Part shown: positions 1 through 9,634 of the stretch, piece after piece | Numbering within the stretch: position 1 is the first letter of the stretch | How the letters are laid out: each line of letters opens with the position of its first letter | From: Polynucleobacter sp. | GTDB lineage: Bacteria; Pseudomonadota; Gammaproteobacteria; Burkholderiales; Burkholderiaceae_D | Direction: 5' to 3' | Assembly: GCA_021737945.1 (NCBI GenBank) | Contig: JAIPCX010000021.1 | Span: forward strand, 1-52,171 | DNA: 52,171 nt | Made by a program: the position numbers and the translations under genes | Notes under the pieces: generated by a model | Database searches by the model: none | What the model was told of the DNA's origin: nothing | Seen by the model: only the letters and a program-made list of their open reading frames with translations

Positions 1-1174
<1,174 letters not shown>

Positions 1175-1354
1175 AATCTCTGTTGTGCCATTTCTGGCAG
1201 GTTCCGAAGAACCGTCGCTCACTCAAAATACTGACAGGATAAGCTCTTGCGAACTTACCTATATTTTTTGTGAGCACTTGATATTTAAAGTATTGCGACA
1301 ATGCCTAAGCATCATCGCCGCACGCCATCAAGCGCCCACACTTATCGACTGTTA

Positions 1355-1367
1355 ATTGTTAAAGAAC
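1355..1367 (-). promoter_or_regulatory. rRNA leader boxA antitermination element
   Basis: On the minus strand this reads GTTCTTTAACAAT, close to the boxA element that loads the Nus antitermination complex on rRNA transcripts. It sits about 180 nt upstream of the mature 16S 5' end and downstream of both predicted promoters, which is the expected place. Confidence 0.75.
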
Positions 1368-1445
1368 TTATAGAACAAGTATTCGTTGGCTTTCGCCTGT
1401 TTCCTTGCATGCAAAGCGTTTTGTTTGCAACAGCAAAGAAGCGGA

Positions 1446-1474
1446 ATTATGCGGCTTTTTCGTAACTTCGTCAA
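1446..1474 (-). promoter_or_regulatory. rrn promoter P2 (proximal)
   Basis: Minus-strand -35 TTGACG (1474-1469), 17-base spacer, -10 CATAAT (1451-1446). Five of six consensus bases are present in each box. It is nearer the 16S gene than P1, and boxA lies about 80 bases downstream. Strength and start site are inferred from sequence only. Confidence 0.6.
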
Positions 1475-1579
1475 GCGGCTTGTCTGTAACTTTTAAACTC
1501 GCCGTTAAAACCCCGACAAAGAAACCTTACTTCAGTCGCCACCTATGCAGAACGTTGTGTTCGCAGAGGTGAGCCAAAG

Positions 1580-1608
1580 ATTATGCTGCATTCTATGACC
1601 GCTGTCAA
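1580..1608 (-). promoter_or_regulatory. rrn promoter P1 (distal)
   Basis: Minus-strand -35 TTGACA (1608-1603, perfect), 17-base spacer, -10 CATAAT (1585-1580). The DNA upstream on the minus strand (about 1620-1635) is AT-rich, as in an UP element. With P2 it forms the tandem promoter arrangement common for rRNA operons. The rest of 1175-1707 holds the rRNA leader and no gene that I can support. Confidence 0.72.
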
Positions 1609-1707
1609 GCAAGGTGACCAGATATTAATTATGGGCAGTAGACGAGCCGCTTTAAGTCACTGGGGATATAGATAACTTTTTGGAATTATTTTTGATTCCT
1701 TATCAGA

Positions 1708-2484
1708 TTACATATCCTGAAAATTGGGTTTGCGCTTCTCCATGAAGGCCTTCATACCCTCTTTCTGATCTTCCGTTGCAAAGGTACTATGAAAAAGTCG
1801 TCGCTCATATTGAACGCCATCAGTTAAAGATGATTCGAAGGCACGATTGACTGCGTCCTTAATCATCAATATGGATGGCAAGGACATGGCGGCAATAACT
1901 GTTGCAGCTTCCATTGCCTCTTCCATCAGCTTTTCAGCCGGCACTACCCGAGATACTAGGCCTGCGCGCTCAGCTTCGGCAGCGTCCATCATTCTGGCGG
2001 TTAGGCACATGTCCATAGCCTTAGATTTGGACACAGCTCGCGGTAGTCGCTGAGTCCCCCCTGCGCCGGGCATCGTTCCTAGCTTGATCTCGGGCTGGCC
2101 AAATCGCGCGCTGTCGGCTGCAATAATGAAATCGCACATCATTGCGAGCTCGCACCCACCGCCCAAGGCATATCCAGCAACGGTAGCAATGATGGGCTTC
2201 CGGACTCGACGAATCTGCTCCCAATTACGAGTGATGTAGTCTCCTTTGTAGACATCCATATAAGTGTAGCCCGCCATCGCAGCAATGTCAGCACCTGCTG
2301 CAAACGCTTTTTCATTACCGGTCAAAATGATGCAGGCTATTTTTTCATCTGCATCGAAAGCCAGCAAAGCATCACCCAATTCGTTCATTAGTTGATCATT
2401 TAATGCATTCAGGGCTTTCGGACGATTCAATCGGACAAGTCCTACTCTTCCGTGCGTTTCGATCAAAATATTTTCAAAATTCAT
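1708..2484 (-). CDS. enoyl-CoA hydratase (crotonase family)
   Basis: Hydrates trans-2-enoyl-CoA to 3-hydroxyacyl-CoA in fatty-acid or related acyl-CoA breakdown (cytosolic). The 258-residue length is normal for the stand-alone family. The oxyanion-hole segments are visible (AAGADIAAM near 62-70 and GYALGGGCE near 104-112). The two catalytic glutamates fit E112 and E132, 20 residues apart as in rat mitochondrial hydratase. The C-terminus KRKPNF is typical. The ATG at 2484 is preceded by CGGAG. It stands alone between the rRNA promoters and a divergent hemerythrin-like gene, so the pathway is not given by context. Acyl-chain preference cannot be told from sequence. Confidence 0.93.
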   Translation of the reverse strand: MNFENILIETHGRVGLVRLNRPKALNALNDQLMNELGDALLAFDADEKIACIILTGNEKAFAAGADIAAMAGYTYMDVYKGDYITRNWEQIRRVRKPIIATVAGYALGGGCELAMMCDFIIAADSARFGQPEIKLGTMPGAGGTQRLPRAVSKSKAMDMCLTARMMDAAEAERAGLVSRVVPAEKLMEEAMEAATVIAAMSLPSILMIKDAVNRAFESSLTDGVQYERRLFHSTFATEDQKEGMKAFMEKRKPNFQDM

Positions 2485-2593
2485 ACGTGGCTCCGCAGTG
2501 TCAGCAGTGGTTTACTAAAGGGCGAATTGTAACTTCAAGACAATGGCACGATGGCTTATTCAAAGTACTTTGAGCTAGATCATCCCAGTACGT

Positions 2594-3094
2594 GTGCAGC
2601 ATTTTTGCTTTATTGAATACACTGACTACTTTGAAAAAAGTATCGATATGCTCGCCGAAAATTCTCAGTTAGATTCGCTGCACGATTCATTGCGCCAACT
2701 CGCTCAACATCTACATGACTGCGCTCATGATGAGATCTGCTCGGCTTATGAGCAATTACTCATTACTGCAGAAAAAGCGTTTGCGGCTGAACAGTTGCTG
2801 ATGGAGAAGCATGACTTCCCTGCGACCCGATGTCATCTGGAACAGCACGCCCGTTTACTCTGCGCATTGCACCAGGCTCACCCGGCGGTGATGACTGGGG
2901 ATCACAACCTAGCCATTCACGTTGGAGGTCGACTGCTACCAGAGTGGTTTGAGTTACATAACTCCACCCTAGATGCTTCAGTGTCGGTGTGGGCCAGCTA
3001 CCAGATCGGATTAACCACGCAGGCCGCAAATTACGGAGGGCAAATGATCAATTTTGCGGCAACGCCAACGAGCGAGGCAGCAAGACCCACATAA
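2594..3094 (+). CDS. hemerythrin-like protein lacking one canonical iron ligand
   Basis: Single hemerythrin-type four-helix domain. Bacteriohemerythrins bind O2 at a di-iron site held by five His, one Glu and one Asp. Matching the motif spacing gives H30, E66, H81, H85, H122 and D127 as ligands. The position of the second helix His (HFxxEE in the family) is Ala62 in AFAAEQLLM, so one ligand is absent. The start taken here is GTG at 2594. An ATG at 2648 (residue 19) is an alternative and keeps the whole ligand set. The 3' end overlaps convergent mltA by 47 bases. Family assignment is by motif; O2 binding is uncertain. Confidence 0.72.
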   Translation: MQHFCFIEYTDYFEKSIDMLAENSQLDSLHDSLRQLAQHLHDCAHDEICSAYEQLLITAEKAFAAEQLLMEKHDFPATRCHLEQHARLLCALHQAHPAVMTGDHNLAIHVGGRLLPEWFELHNSTLDASVSVWASYQIGLTTQAANYGGQMINFAATPTSEAARPT

Positions 3095-4325
3095 ACAACG
3101 CTTGCTTCATTCGACCTGCTAATTCGCCAGCCTCATCACCAAAACCCCAAAAGAAATCTGCCCGGACAGGATTACGGATTGCGCCCCCGGTATCCTGAGC
3201 AAGAACCAAGCGACGTAGCGGAATCGCAGAATTAGGCTGAGTCGTCGACACAAACACTGGAGCGCCCAAAGGAATGAACTGCGGATCAACCGCAATCGAT
3301 CGCTGCGGTGTGAGTGGCACGCCAAGAGAACCTTTCGGTCCTTTCAACGGATCAAGAATTTTTTCTTCTTTAAAAAACACGAAGCTGGGGTTCGCATTTA
3401 AAAGTTCTTGCTGACGAGCTGGGTTAGCTTGATACCACGCTTTAATTCCCTGCATTGATGCTTGTTCTAGGCTCAGCTCACCGCGATCAACCAGATAGCG
3501 ACCAATAGATTTATACGGATGACCATTTTGATCTGCATAGGCCACGCGAATAATTTCACCACTCGGTTCGAGCACTACTCTTCCAGAGCCTTGCACCTGC
3601 AAGAAAAAAGCATCGATGGGGTTGTCAACCCAAACGAACTCCTTGCCAGCCAAGAGATTTTTTGACGCCAGCTCGGCGCGACTGAAATACGGAACCACCT
3701 TAGCTCCGGCGACTCTTCCGCGCAGTCGCATATTTTTGAGTTCAGGATAAAGAACGCCCATATCAATCGTTAGCAAATCGTCTGGAACGCGATAAAGCGC
3801 TGTCTGATAAGTCCCATTGCGCAAACGCGCGCCGCGCAATAACGGTTCATAGTAGCCCGTTGCCATCCCTTGCAAGTTACCATCGAGATTGCGCAGCTGA
3901 TGCGGAATAAATTGCGATTCATAGTAGCGCCGGACCATGGCTTCGTCGGTGGGATTCACCTCAGAAGCCAAACGACAGACTTCTTGCCACTCGATTCGCT
4001 TAGCCAATGCCTGGCAAGTTGCCAGCATCGCAGGCCATGACTGACGCAAGTCATCCTCGGTCCAACCAGGTAAATCAGAAAAGCTCGCGCTGCGAAGATA
4101 GTCCGCAGGTTTAGCCGATGAGGGTGGTGCCACCGGAGGCGCAGTTACTGGTGAAGTCACTGGTGAAGTCACTGGTGCTGGGACTGGTGCTGGAACTGGC
4201 ACGGTCACAGGCACTGGTAACGACACAGCCGATTTTTGCGGTGGCGGCGTCACGCAGGCCGATAGCAGTACTATGGTTGCCATCGCCGCGAGCGCTAAAT
4301 TAAAACGCTGATTCAGACAGGACAC
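3048..4325 (-). CDS. mltA: membrane-bound lytic murein transglycosylase A (MltA)
   Basis: Lipoprotein that cleaves peptidoglycan between MurNAc and GlcNAc with 1,6-anhydro product formation, in the periplasm on the outer membrane. The lipobox is LLSAC. A Pro/Val/Ala/Thr-rich linker follows, then the MltA barrel domain (ATGYYEPLLRG region) and a C-terminal 3D domain with its conserved acidic residues (AQDTGGAI and ADFFWG). I place the start at GTG 4325, which gives a compact signal peptide. An in-frame ATG at 4364 adds 13 residues but overlaps the divergent 31-codon gene. The linker is encoded by a 12-base tandem repeat (4147-4206). Product assignment is firm; the start is less so. Confidence 0.94.
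   Translation of the reverse strand: MSCLNQRFNLALAAMATIVLLSACVTPPPQKSAVSLPVPVTVPVPAPVPAPVTSPVTSPVTAPPVAPPSSAKPADYLRSASFSDLPGWTEDDLRQSWPAMLATCQALAKRIEWQEVCRLASEVNPTDEAMVRRYYESQFIPHQLRNLDGNLQGMATGYYEPLLRGARLRNGTYQTALYRVPDDLLTIDMGVLYPELKNMRLRGRVAGAKVVPYFSRAELASKNLLAGKEFVWVDNPIDAFFLQVQGSGRVVLEPSGEIIRVAYADQNGHPYKSIGRYLVDRGELSLEQASMQGIKAWYQANPARQQELLNANPSFVFFKEEKILDPLKGPKGSLGVPLTPQRSIAVDPQFIPLGAPVFVSTTQPNSAIPLRRLVLAQDTGGAIRNPVRADFFWGFGDEAGELAGRMKQALFMWVLLPRSLALPQN
4147..4206. repeat. 12-bp tandem repeat inside mltA
   Basis: About five tandem units of 12 bases. The first two are identical (ACTGGTGAAGTC on the plus strand); the next three are ACTGGTGCTGGG, ACTGGTGCTGGA and ACTGGCACGGTC. Each unit encodes four residues of the PVTS/PVPA type in the linker between the lipid anchor and the catalytic domain, so gain or loss of units keeps the reading frame. 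Confidence 0.85.
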
Positions 4326-4330
4326 CTTGT

Positions 4331-4426
4331 ATGTGGCTATTATTTTTGGAAGCAGGTCTCGCATTCGGCCTGTTGGCTTTTATCGTTTGGTGGACCATGT
4401 TCTCTGGCAGAGAAGATGAGGACTAG
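4331..4426 (+). CDS. 31-residue predicted membrane peptide
   Basis: A short open frame starting MWLLFLEAGLAF and ending SGREDED. About 22 hydrophobic residues with a WW pair form one membrane span, and the last eight residues are charged (R, E, D). The C-terminal acidic tail probably faces the cytoplasm. CAGG lies about ten bases before the ATG. It is divergent from mltA with only five bases between the two preferred starts. I have an unverified impression that similar tiny genes occur near mltA in related bacteria. Function is unknown. Confidence 0.5.
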   Translation: MWLLFLEAGLAFGLLAFIVWWTMFSGREDED

Positions 4427-4448
4427 CCCACGCAACTATTTTTCAACG

Positions 4449-4823
4449 TCAGTGTAATGTTCGGGGCAGAGAAAGTACAAACTCTGGAATTGGCGACTCG
4501 AATTGCTCCCCGTCCTCAGCTACGCAAAAGTACTCGCCGTGCATCGTTCCGTGCGGCGTAGCCAAGGTCGTGCCGCTGGTATATTCGAATTGCTCACCGG
4601 GTTGTAGCAGAGGTTGATGCCCCACCACACCTAAGCCACGCACTTCTTGCACATGGTTGTTTGCATCGGTAATCACCCAATGCCGAGAAATCACTTGAGA
4701 TGGGACGTTGCCGCTATTTTTTATCGTGACTGCGTAAGCAAACACGAAATGTGAGCGGTCAGGATCGGATTGATCCTCGAGGTACTGAGTTCGAACCGTC
4801 ACCGTCATTTGGTAAGCCGCCAT
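4449..4823 (-). CDS. apaG: ApaG (DUF525) protein
   Basis: Protein of 124 residues, the usual ApaG length, with a fibronectin-like beta fold of the DUF525 family. Characteristic blocks are present: VRTQYLEDQSDP, FAYAVTIKN, SRHWVITDAN, VRGLGVVGHQP, GEQFEYTSGT and GTMHGEYFC. ApaG has been linked to Co2+/Mg2+ efflux in Salmonella, but its biochemical role is unsettled. It is transcribed away from rpe; the 142-base gap to rpe holds AT-rich sequence but no promoter I could defend. It is followed by the tiny membrane peptide gene and mltA. Confidence 0.95.
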   Translation of the reverse strand: MAAYQMTVTVRTQYLEDQSDPDRSHFVFAYAVTIKNSGNVPSQVISRHWVITDANNHVQEVRGLGVVGHQPLLQPGEQFEYTSGTTLATPHGTMHGEYFCVAEDGEQFESPIPEFVLSLPRTLH

Positions 4824-4965
4824 ACGTAATCACAATTCCTATAATTTTGTTTTTAAAAAAGGCTAAATTTAACCAGTCTTCGATTGCACACGAAATCCAG
4901 CCAGCTGGCAAGCTCATCATTAGCTACAGGTTAAAATTCGAGGCTCGTTCAAAGGGAACTATTCC

Positions 4966-5631
4966 ATGTCCAAATACCTCATCGCTCCCAGCATCTTGTC
5001 CGCCGACTTCGCCCGATTAGGGGAAGAAGTTAGAAATGTCGTTGCCGCGGGCGCTGACATTATTCATTTCGATGTGATGGATAACCACTATGTTCCCAAT
5101 CTGACAATTGGACCGCTAGTTTGTGAAGCCATACGCCCGCATGTCAATGTGCCAATTGATGTACATCTGATGGTTAAACCTGTCGACCGCATCATCCCCG
5201 ACTTTGCCAAGGCAGGCGCCAATATCATCAGTTTTCACCCGGAAGCCTCTGATCATATAGACCGCACACTCAGCTTAATTCGCGACCAGGGCTGTAAGGC
5301 AGGACTAGTCTTCAATCCTGCGACACCTTTGCATTACCTTGAGCACGTGATGGATAAAATTGACCTGATTCTGATCATGTCAGTCAATCCAGGCTTTGGT
5401 GGGCAGTCTTTTATCGGTGAAGCTCTGAAAAAAGTCAGTCTTGTGCGTGAACTCATCAACGCTAGCGGGCGCGATATCATGCTCGAGGTCGATGGCGGCA
5501 TCAAAGTAGAAAACATTGCCGCAGTCGCTAAAGCGGGCGCAGACACCTTTGTTGCAGGCTCCGCCATATTTGGCAAATCCGACTACAAAGCCATTATCGA
5601 TGCCATGCGTAACCAACTCGCCACAGCATGA
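4966..5631 (+). CDS. rpe: ribulose-phosphate 3-epimerase
   Basis: Interconverts D-ribulose 5-phosphate and D-xylulose 5-phosphate in the pentose phosphate pathway (cytosol). It is a TIM barrel of 221 residues. Metal and catalytic positions are visible as H34 and D36 in [13 protein letters not shown]67 in DVHLMV and D176 in LEVDGGI. The flexible loop NPGFGGQSF is intact. AAAGGG precedes the ATG. The stop overlaps the start of gph by four bases (ATGA), so the two are translationally coupled. Confidence 0.97.
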   Translation: MSKYLIAPSILSADFARLGEEVRNVVAAGADIIHFDVMDNHYVPNLTIGPLVCEAIRPHVNVPIDVHLMVKPVDRIIPDFAKAGANIISFHPEASDHIDRTLSLIRDQGCKAGLVFNPATPLHYLEHVMDKIDLILIMSVNPGFGGQSFIGEALKKVSLVRELINASGRDIMLEVDGGIKVENIAAVAKAGADTFVAGSAIFGKSDYKAIIDAMRNQLATA

Positions 5632-6320
5632 ACACGTCAGCCAAAGACTCATTTAAAGGTATTCGCGCGGCCATCGTTGATCTTGATGGAACGATGGTTG
5701 ATACAGCGCCCGATTTCCAAGTCGCGATTAACCGTATGCGCGATGAATTACATTTAGCCCCACTTGCACTCGATACCATTATCGAATTTGTGGGTAAAGG
5801 CTCTGAAAATCTAATGCGTCGAGTGCTCGGTGTCGACTTTGAGAAAAGCGAAGTCGAAAGTCGATTCGACCACGCTCTGGAACGCTACCAACATCATTAT
5901 CTGCAAATTAACGGTGATCACAGCGAGCTTTATTTAGGCGTACACGAAGGCCTTTTGGCGATGCAAAATGGCGGCGTGCGTCTCGCTTGCGTCACCAATA
6001 AGCCAATTGCCTTTGCGCGCCCATTGCTCGAGAAAAAAGGGCTGATCGATTTATTCGAAGTGATTTACGGCGGCGATTCTCTCGCGCATAAAAAGCCTCA
6101 TCCGCTGCCTATGCTAACCGTCTGTAAAGATTTTGATCTGCAGCCGGCCCAAGTCGTCGCCATTGGGGATTCCTCAAATGACTCCGAGGCAGCGCGGGCT
6201 GCAGGATGCCGCATACTAACCGTTCCCTATGGTTACAACCACGGCCAGCCTGTCCAGACCATAGACACGGATGGTATAGTCGAGTCTTTACTTGATGCGG
6301 CGAACCTGATCGTCCATTAA
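5628..6320 (+). CDS. gph: phosphoglycolate phosphatase (HAD family)
   Basis: Hydrolyses 2-phosphoglycolate, a by-product of DNA repair and oxygenase reactions. HAD motif I is VDLDGT with nucleophile D18 and acid/base D20. Motif II lies in CVTNK, motif III is the Lys of HKKPHP, and motif IV is AIGDSSND. The helical cap lies between motifs I and II. The protein has 230 residues, normal for Gph. It is coupled to rpe and sits directly before the trp leader, a placement common in betaproteobacteria. HAD enzymes are promiscuous, so the substrate rests on context as well as sequence. Confidence 0.92.
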   Translation: MNTSAKDSFKGIRAAIVDLDGTMVDTAPDFQVAINRMRDELHLAPLALDTIIEFVGKGSENLMRRVLGVDFEKSEVESRFDHALERYQHHYLQINGDHSELYLGVHEGLLAMQNGGVRLACVTNKPIAFARPLLEKKGLIDLFEVIYGGDSLAHKKPHPLPMLTVCKDFDLQPAQVVAIGDSSNDSEAARAAGCRILTVPYGYNHGQPVQTIDTDGIVESLLDAANLIVH

Positions 6321-6321
6321 T
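6292..6321 (+). promoter_or_regulatory. possible trp operon promoter
   Basis: TTGATG (6292-6297), 18-base spacer and ATTAAT (6316-6321), four of six matches in each box, overlapping the end of gph. A start near 6328 would place the leader-peptide ATG at 6342 close to the 5' end of the RNA. The boxes are weak. Transcription could also run through from rpe-gph. Confidence 0.3.
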
Positions 6322-6341
6322 AGCCCTACCTAATTAACGCC

Positions 6342-6428
6342 ATGTTTCTTGTCAAAAAAATCAAGCTGATCCCACCGGGTGCCTTCGAGGCCTGGCTATG
6401 GCGACGCTGGCAAACACATATCGCCTGA
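6342..6428 (+). CDS. trpL: trp operon leader peptide
   Basis: A 28-codon open frame with three TGG tryptophan codons within six positions (W18, W20 and W23 at 6393, 6399 and 6408). It ends 14 bases before an intrinsic terminator that lies upstream of trpE. This is the standard layout of ribosome-mediated attenuation. When charged tRNA-Trp is scarce the ribosome stalls on the TGG codons and an antiterminator can form. A possible antiterminator pairs 6403-6413 (around GGCAA) with 6438-6448 (around TTGCC), with some mismatches. The N-terminal half is basic (KKIK). No strong Shine-Dalgarno is visible. Confidence 0.82.
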   Translation: MFLVKKIKLIPPGAFEAWLWRRWQTHIA

Positions 6429-6442
6429 TATCCCTGATTGCC

Positions 6443-6470
6443 GCTGTTCCACCATGAACAGCTGTTTTTT
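6443..6470 (+). terminator. trp attenuator terminator
   Basis: Perfect 7-bp stem GCTGTTC (6443-6449) and GAACAGC (6456-6462), six-base loop, then TGTTTTTT. It lies between the Trp-rich leader peptide and trpE, 43 bases before the trpE start, and so can end transcription before the structural genes. The proximal arm overlaps the proposed antiterminator partner. Confidence 0.85.
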
Positions 6471-6512
6471 GCACAAACTGCCGCCAACTATCATGGCGGC
6501 CCGGAGAGAAAC

Positions 6513-8009
6513 ATGACCGAACTCGAATTTAAGTCGCTGGCCGCGCAAGGCTATAACCGCATTCCTTTGCTGGCAGAGGCCTTTGCCGATCTCGAAACAC
6601 CACTCACGCTGTACCTCAAGTTAGCCCAAACGCAAAATCAAGGAAAAAATACCTTTCTTCTTGAATCCGTTGTGGGTGGCGAGCGCTTTGGTCGCTACTC
6701 CTTCATTGGACTGCCTGCCAGCACATTGCTGCGCTCCAGCGGCCGACACACCGAGGTCGTGCGTAATGGCGAAGTCATCGAAACATCGACTAACAATCCA
6801 CTTGATTTCATCGCCGAATTTCAATCGCGCTACAAAGTCGCTATCAGTGCAGGTATGCCGCGTTTTTGCGGTGGTTTGGCGGGCTATTTTGGATACGACG
6901 CCGTCCGTCAGATAGAACATCGCCTGGAGCACAGCGCACCACCGGATGATCTGAAACTGCCTGAAATTCAATTACTACTGACCGAAGAACTCGCGGTCAT
7001 CGACAACCTGTCTGGCAAGCTTTATCTCATCGTCTACGCAGACACCAGCCAGCCAGAAGCCTATACAAAAGCAAAACAACGCCTGAAAGATTTGCGCGCC
7101 ATGTTGCGTCGTAATGTCGATGCGCCAGTCACCTCCGGCTCAGTACGCACCGAAACCATTCGTGACTTTGATAAAAAAGAGTACCTGGCAGCCGTTCAAA
7201 AAGCCAAGGACTACATCATGGCCGGTGACCTGATGCAAGTTCAGATAGGACAACGCATACGTAAACCTTATGTTGATTCACCGTTGTCGCTATATCGTGC
7301 GCTACGCTCATTGAACCCATCGCCGTACATGTATTTCTATAATTTTGGCGACATGCAAATCGTAGGAAGCTCGCCAGAGATCCTCGTGCGCAATGAAGGA
7401 ATACCTAACAACAAAAAGAAAATCACCATACGTCCACTCGCAGGCACCCGTCCTCGCGGCGCGACTCCTGAACAAGATGTCAAACTAGCGACAGAGTTAT
7501 TAGCCGACCCCAAAGAAATTGCGGAACACGTCATGCTGATTGATCTAGCGCGCAACGATATTGGTCGTATTGCCGAGATAGGCAGCGTGAAAGTTACCGA
7601 CAAATTCATTATCGAAAAATATTCGCACGTCCAGCACATTGTTTCTAACGTTGAAGGAACACTAAAAGACGGCATTTCCAACCTTGACGTTTTACGTGCC
7701 ACCTTCCCTGCGGGTACCTTGTCCGGCGCTCCCAAAGTTCGCGCCATGGAAATCATCGATGAACTAGAACCTGTTAAGCGCGGCATCTACGGCGGTGCGT
7801 GTGGTTATCTTTCCTTCGGTGGCGAGATGGATCTTGCTATCGCCATTCGTACCGGCGTCATCAAAGACGGCATGTTGTACGCACAAGCTGCCGCCGGCAT
7901 AGTCGCCGACTCTATCCCCGAAATGGAATGGCAAGAAACAGAGAGTAAAGCGCGCGCCGTATTGAGGGCCGCAGAGCAAGTGCAAGACGGCTTGGATGGG
8001 GAGATCTGA
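6513..8009 (+). CDS. trpE: anthranilate synthase component I
   Basis: Makes anthranilate from chorismate and ammonia supplied by TrpG, the first committed step of tryptophan synthesis. It has 498 residues from ATG 6513, which has GGAGAG just before it. The longer frame from 6438 would start inside the attenuator and is rejected. The N-terminal domain carries the LLES motif (49-52) of the tryptophan feedback site. The C-terminal chorismate-binding domain has [29 protein letters not shown] and [18 protein letters not shown]. It is separated from trpG by one base. Confidence 0.97.
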   Translation: MTELEFKSLAAQGYNRIPLLAEAFADLETPLTLYLKLAQTQNQGKNTFLLESVVGGERFGRYSFIGLPASTLLRSSGRHTEVVRNGEVIETSTNNPLDFIAEFQSRYKVAISAGMPRFCGGLAGYFGYDAVRQIEHRLEHSAPPDDLKLPEIQLLLTEELAVIDNLSGKLYLIVYADTSQPEAYTKAKQRLKDLRAMLRRNVDAPVTSGSVRTETIRDFDKKEYLAAVQKAKDYIMAGDLMQVQIGQRIRKPYVDSPLSLYRALRSLNPSPYMYFYNFGDMQIVGSSPEILVRNEGIPNNKKKITIRPLAGTRPRGATPEQDVKLATELLADPKEIAEHVMLIDLARNDIGRIAEIGSVKVTDKFIIEKYSHVQHIVSNVEGTLKDGISNLDVLRATFPAGTLSGAPKVRAMEIIDELEPVKRGIYGGACGYLSFGGEMDLAIAIRTGVIKDGMLYAQAAAGIVADSIPEMEWQETESKARAVLRAAEQVQDGLDGEI

Positions 8010-8010
8010 C

Positions 8011-8574
8011 ATGCTTTTAATGATCGATAACTACGACTCGTTCACCTATAACCTTGTTCAATATTTTGGCGAGTTAGGTGAAGACGTACAAACCTATCGC
8101 AATGACGAAATCACCCTCGAAAAAATAACGCAGCTTAAACCTGATCGCATTTGTATTTCGCCGGGTCCATGCACACCACATGAAGCGGGAGTCTCTGTTC
8201 CACTCTTACAGCACTTTGCTGGCACGTTGCCCATACTCGGCGTTTGCCTTGGTCATCAAAGTATAGGTGCTGCGTTCGGTGGCAAAGTCATTCGTGCTCA
8301 CGAAGTCATGCATGGAAAAACATCACCCATTGAACACACCGGCGTGGGCATTTTTAAAGATCTGCCATCACCCTTTACTGTTATTCGCTACCACTCGCTT
8401 GCCATTGAACGAGCATCGCTACCCGATCACCTTGAAGTAACAGCGTGGACAGCCGATGGCGAAATTATGGGAGTGCGTCACAAAAACTTCCTAATTGAAG
8501 GCGTGCAGTTTCATCCTGAATCTATTTTGTCTGAGCACGGTCACGCGCTGTTGAAAAATTTTCTTACGATCTGA
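8011..8574 (+). CDS. trpG: anthranilate synthase component II (glutamine amidotransferase)
   Basis: Releases ammonia from glutamine for TrpE. Class I amidotransferase of 187 residues from ATG 8011, with GGGGAG before it at the end of trpE. The nucleophile is C79 in [10 protein letters not shown], and the His-Glu pair is in QFHPESI. The oxyanion element SPGPCTP is present. Such a subunit can also serve PabA function in folate synthesis if no separate pabA exists, which cannot be judged here. Confidence 0.96.
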   Translation: MLLMIDNYDSFTYNLVQYFGELGEDVQTYRNDEITLEKITQLKPDRICISPGPCTPHEAGVSVPLLQHFAGTLPILGVCLGHQSIGAAFGGKVIRAHEVMHGKTSPIEHTGVGIFKDLPSPFTVIRYHSLAIERASLPDHLEVTAWTADGEIMGVRHKNFLIEGVQFHPESILSEHGHALLKNFLTI

Positions 8575-8587
8575 TATCACGTTTGCC

Positions 8588-9619
8588 ATGACTCTCACTC
8601 CACAACAAGCCCTACTTCGCTGCATTGAACATCGTGAAATTTTTCACGATGAAATGCTCATGCTGTTCCGGCAAATCATGGGGGGCGAAATGTCGCCCGT
8701 CATGATTGCTGCCCTCACCATGGGCTTACGCGTAAAGAAAGAAACGATAGGCGAAATCGCTGCTGCTGCTCAAGTCATGCGCGAATTTGCTGCAAAAGTC
8801 GACGTTCCTAATTCCGACAACTTAGTCGACATCGTTGGTACGGGTGGCGATGGCGCCAACACCTTTAATATTTCAACCGCTTCCATGTTCGTCGTCGCTG
8901 CTGCTGGTGCGCGCGTCGCCAAACACGGTGGACGCAGCGTCTCATCATCATCCGGCAGCGCAGATGCATTGGAAGCACTTGGTGTGAATATTCAACTCAA
9001 GCCTGAGCAAGTCGCGCAATCAATTCAAGAAACTGGCATAGGCTTCATGTTCGCCCCCAATCATCACGCGGCGATGAAGCACGCGGCTCCAGTACGCAAA
9101 GAATTAGGTGTTCGCACTATCTTTAATATTCTCGGCCCATTAACCAATCCTGCTGGCGCACCCAACATCATGATGGGCGTGTTTCATGCTGATCTGGTCG
9201 GCATTCAAGCGCGCGTATTGCAAAAACTAGGCGCAAAACATGCGCTGGTGGTTTGGGCGCGTGACAATATGGACGAAGTATCCTTAGGTGCAGCAACGAT
9301 GGTGGGCGAATTGGTGGATGGAGAAATTCGTGAATACGATATTCACCCCGAAGATTTTGGTCTGCAAATGACGTCTAGTCGTAATCTTCGCGTTGATAGC
9401 AGCGCTGAATCTGTCGCGAAAATTTATGAAGCGCTCGACAACAAAACCGGTGCCGCGCGCGATATTGTTATCCTCAACTCCGGCACAGCACTCTACGCTT
9501 CTGGCGTGGTCGAAAGTATCTCTCAGGGCGTAGCCAAAGCCACTGAGAGCATTGCTTCGGGAGCCGCTCGGGCCAAGCTTGAAGAGTTTGCCAAATTCAC
9601 TCGACAATTCGCCGCTTAA
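8588..9619 (+). CDS. trpD: anthranilate phosphoribosyltransferase
   Basis: Transfers phosphoribose from PRPP to anthranilate. It has 343 residues, the usual length. The PRPP loop [14 protein letters not shown] and the [15 protein letters not shown] and NILGPLTNP segments are all present. It is a stand-alone TrpD, not fused to TrpG. It starts 13 bases after trpG with no strong Shine-Dalgarno, so re-initiation after trpG is likely. Confidence 0.97.
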   Translation: MTLTPQQALLRCIEHREIFHDEMLMLFRQIMGGEMSPVMIAALTMGLRVKKETIGEIAAAAQVMREFAAKVDVPNSDNLVDIVGTGGDGANTFNISTASMFVVAAAGARVAKHGGRSVSSSSGSADALEALGVNIQLKPEQVAQSIQETGIGFMFAPNHHAAMKHAAPVRKELGVRTIFNILGPLTNPAGAPNIMMGVFHADLVGIQARVLQKLGAKHALVVWARDNMDEVSLGAATMVGELVDGEIREYDIHPEDFGLQMTSSRNLRVDSSAESVAKIYEALDNKTGAARDIVILNSGTALYASGVVESISQGVAKATESIASGAARAKLEEFAKFTRQFAA

Positions 9620-9634
9620 TTTTGAGATACAGCT

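Noticed and set aside
6438-6512. N-terminal extension of trpE
   Set aside because: It would start at a non-family position inside the attenuator region. ATG 6513 has a good Shine-Dalgarno and matches the family start.
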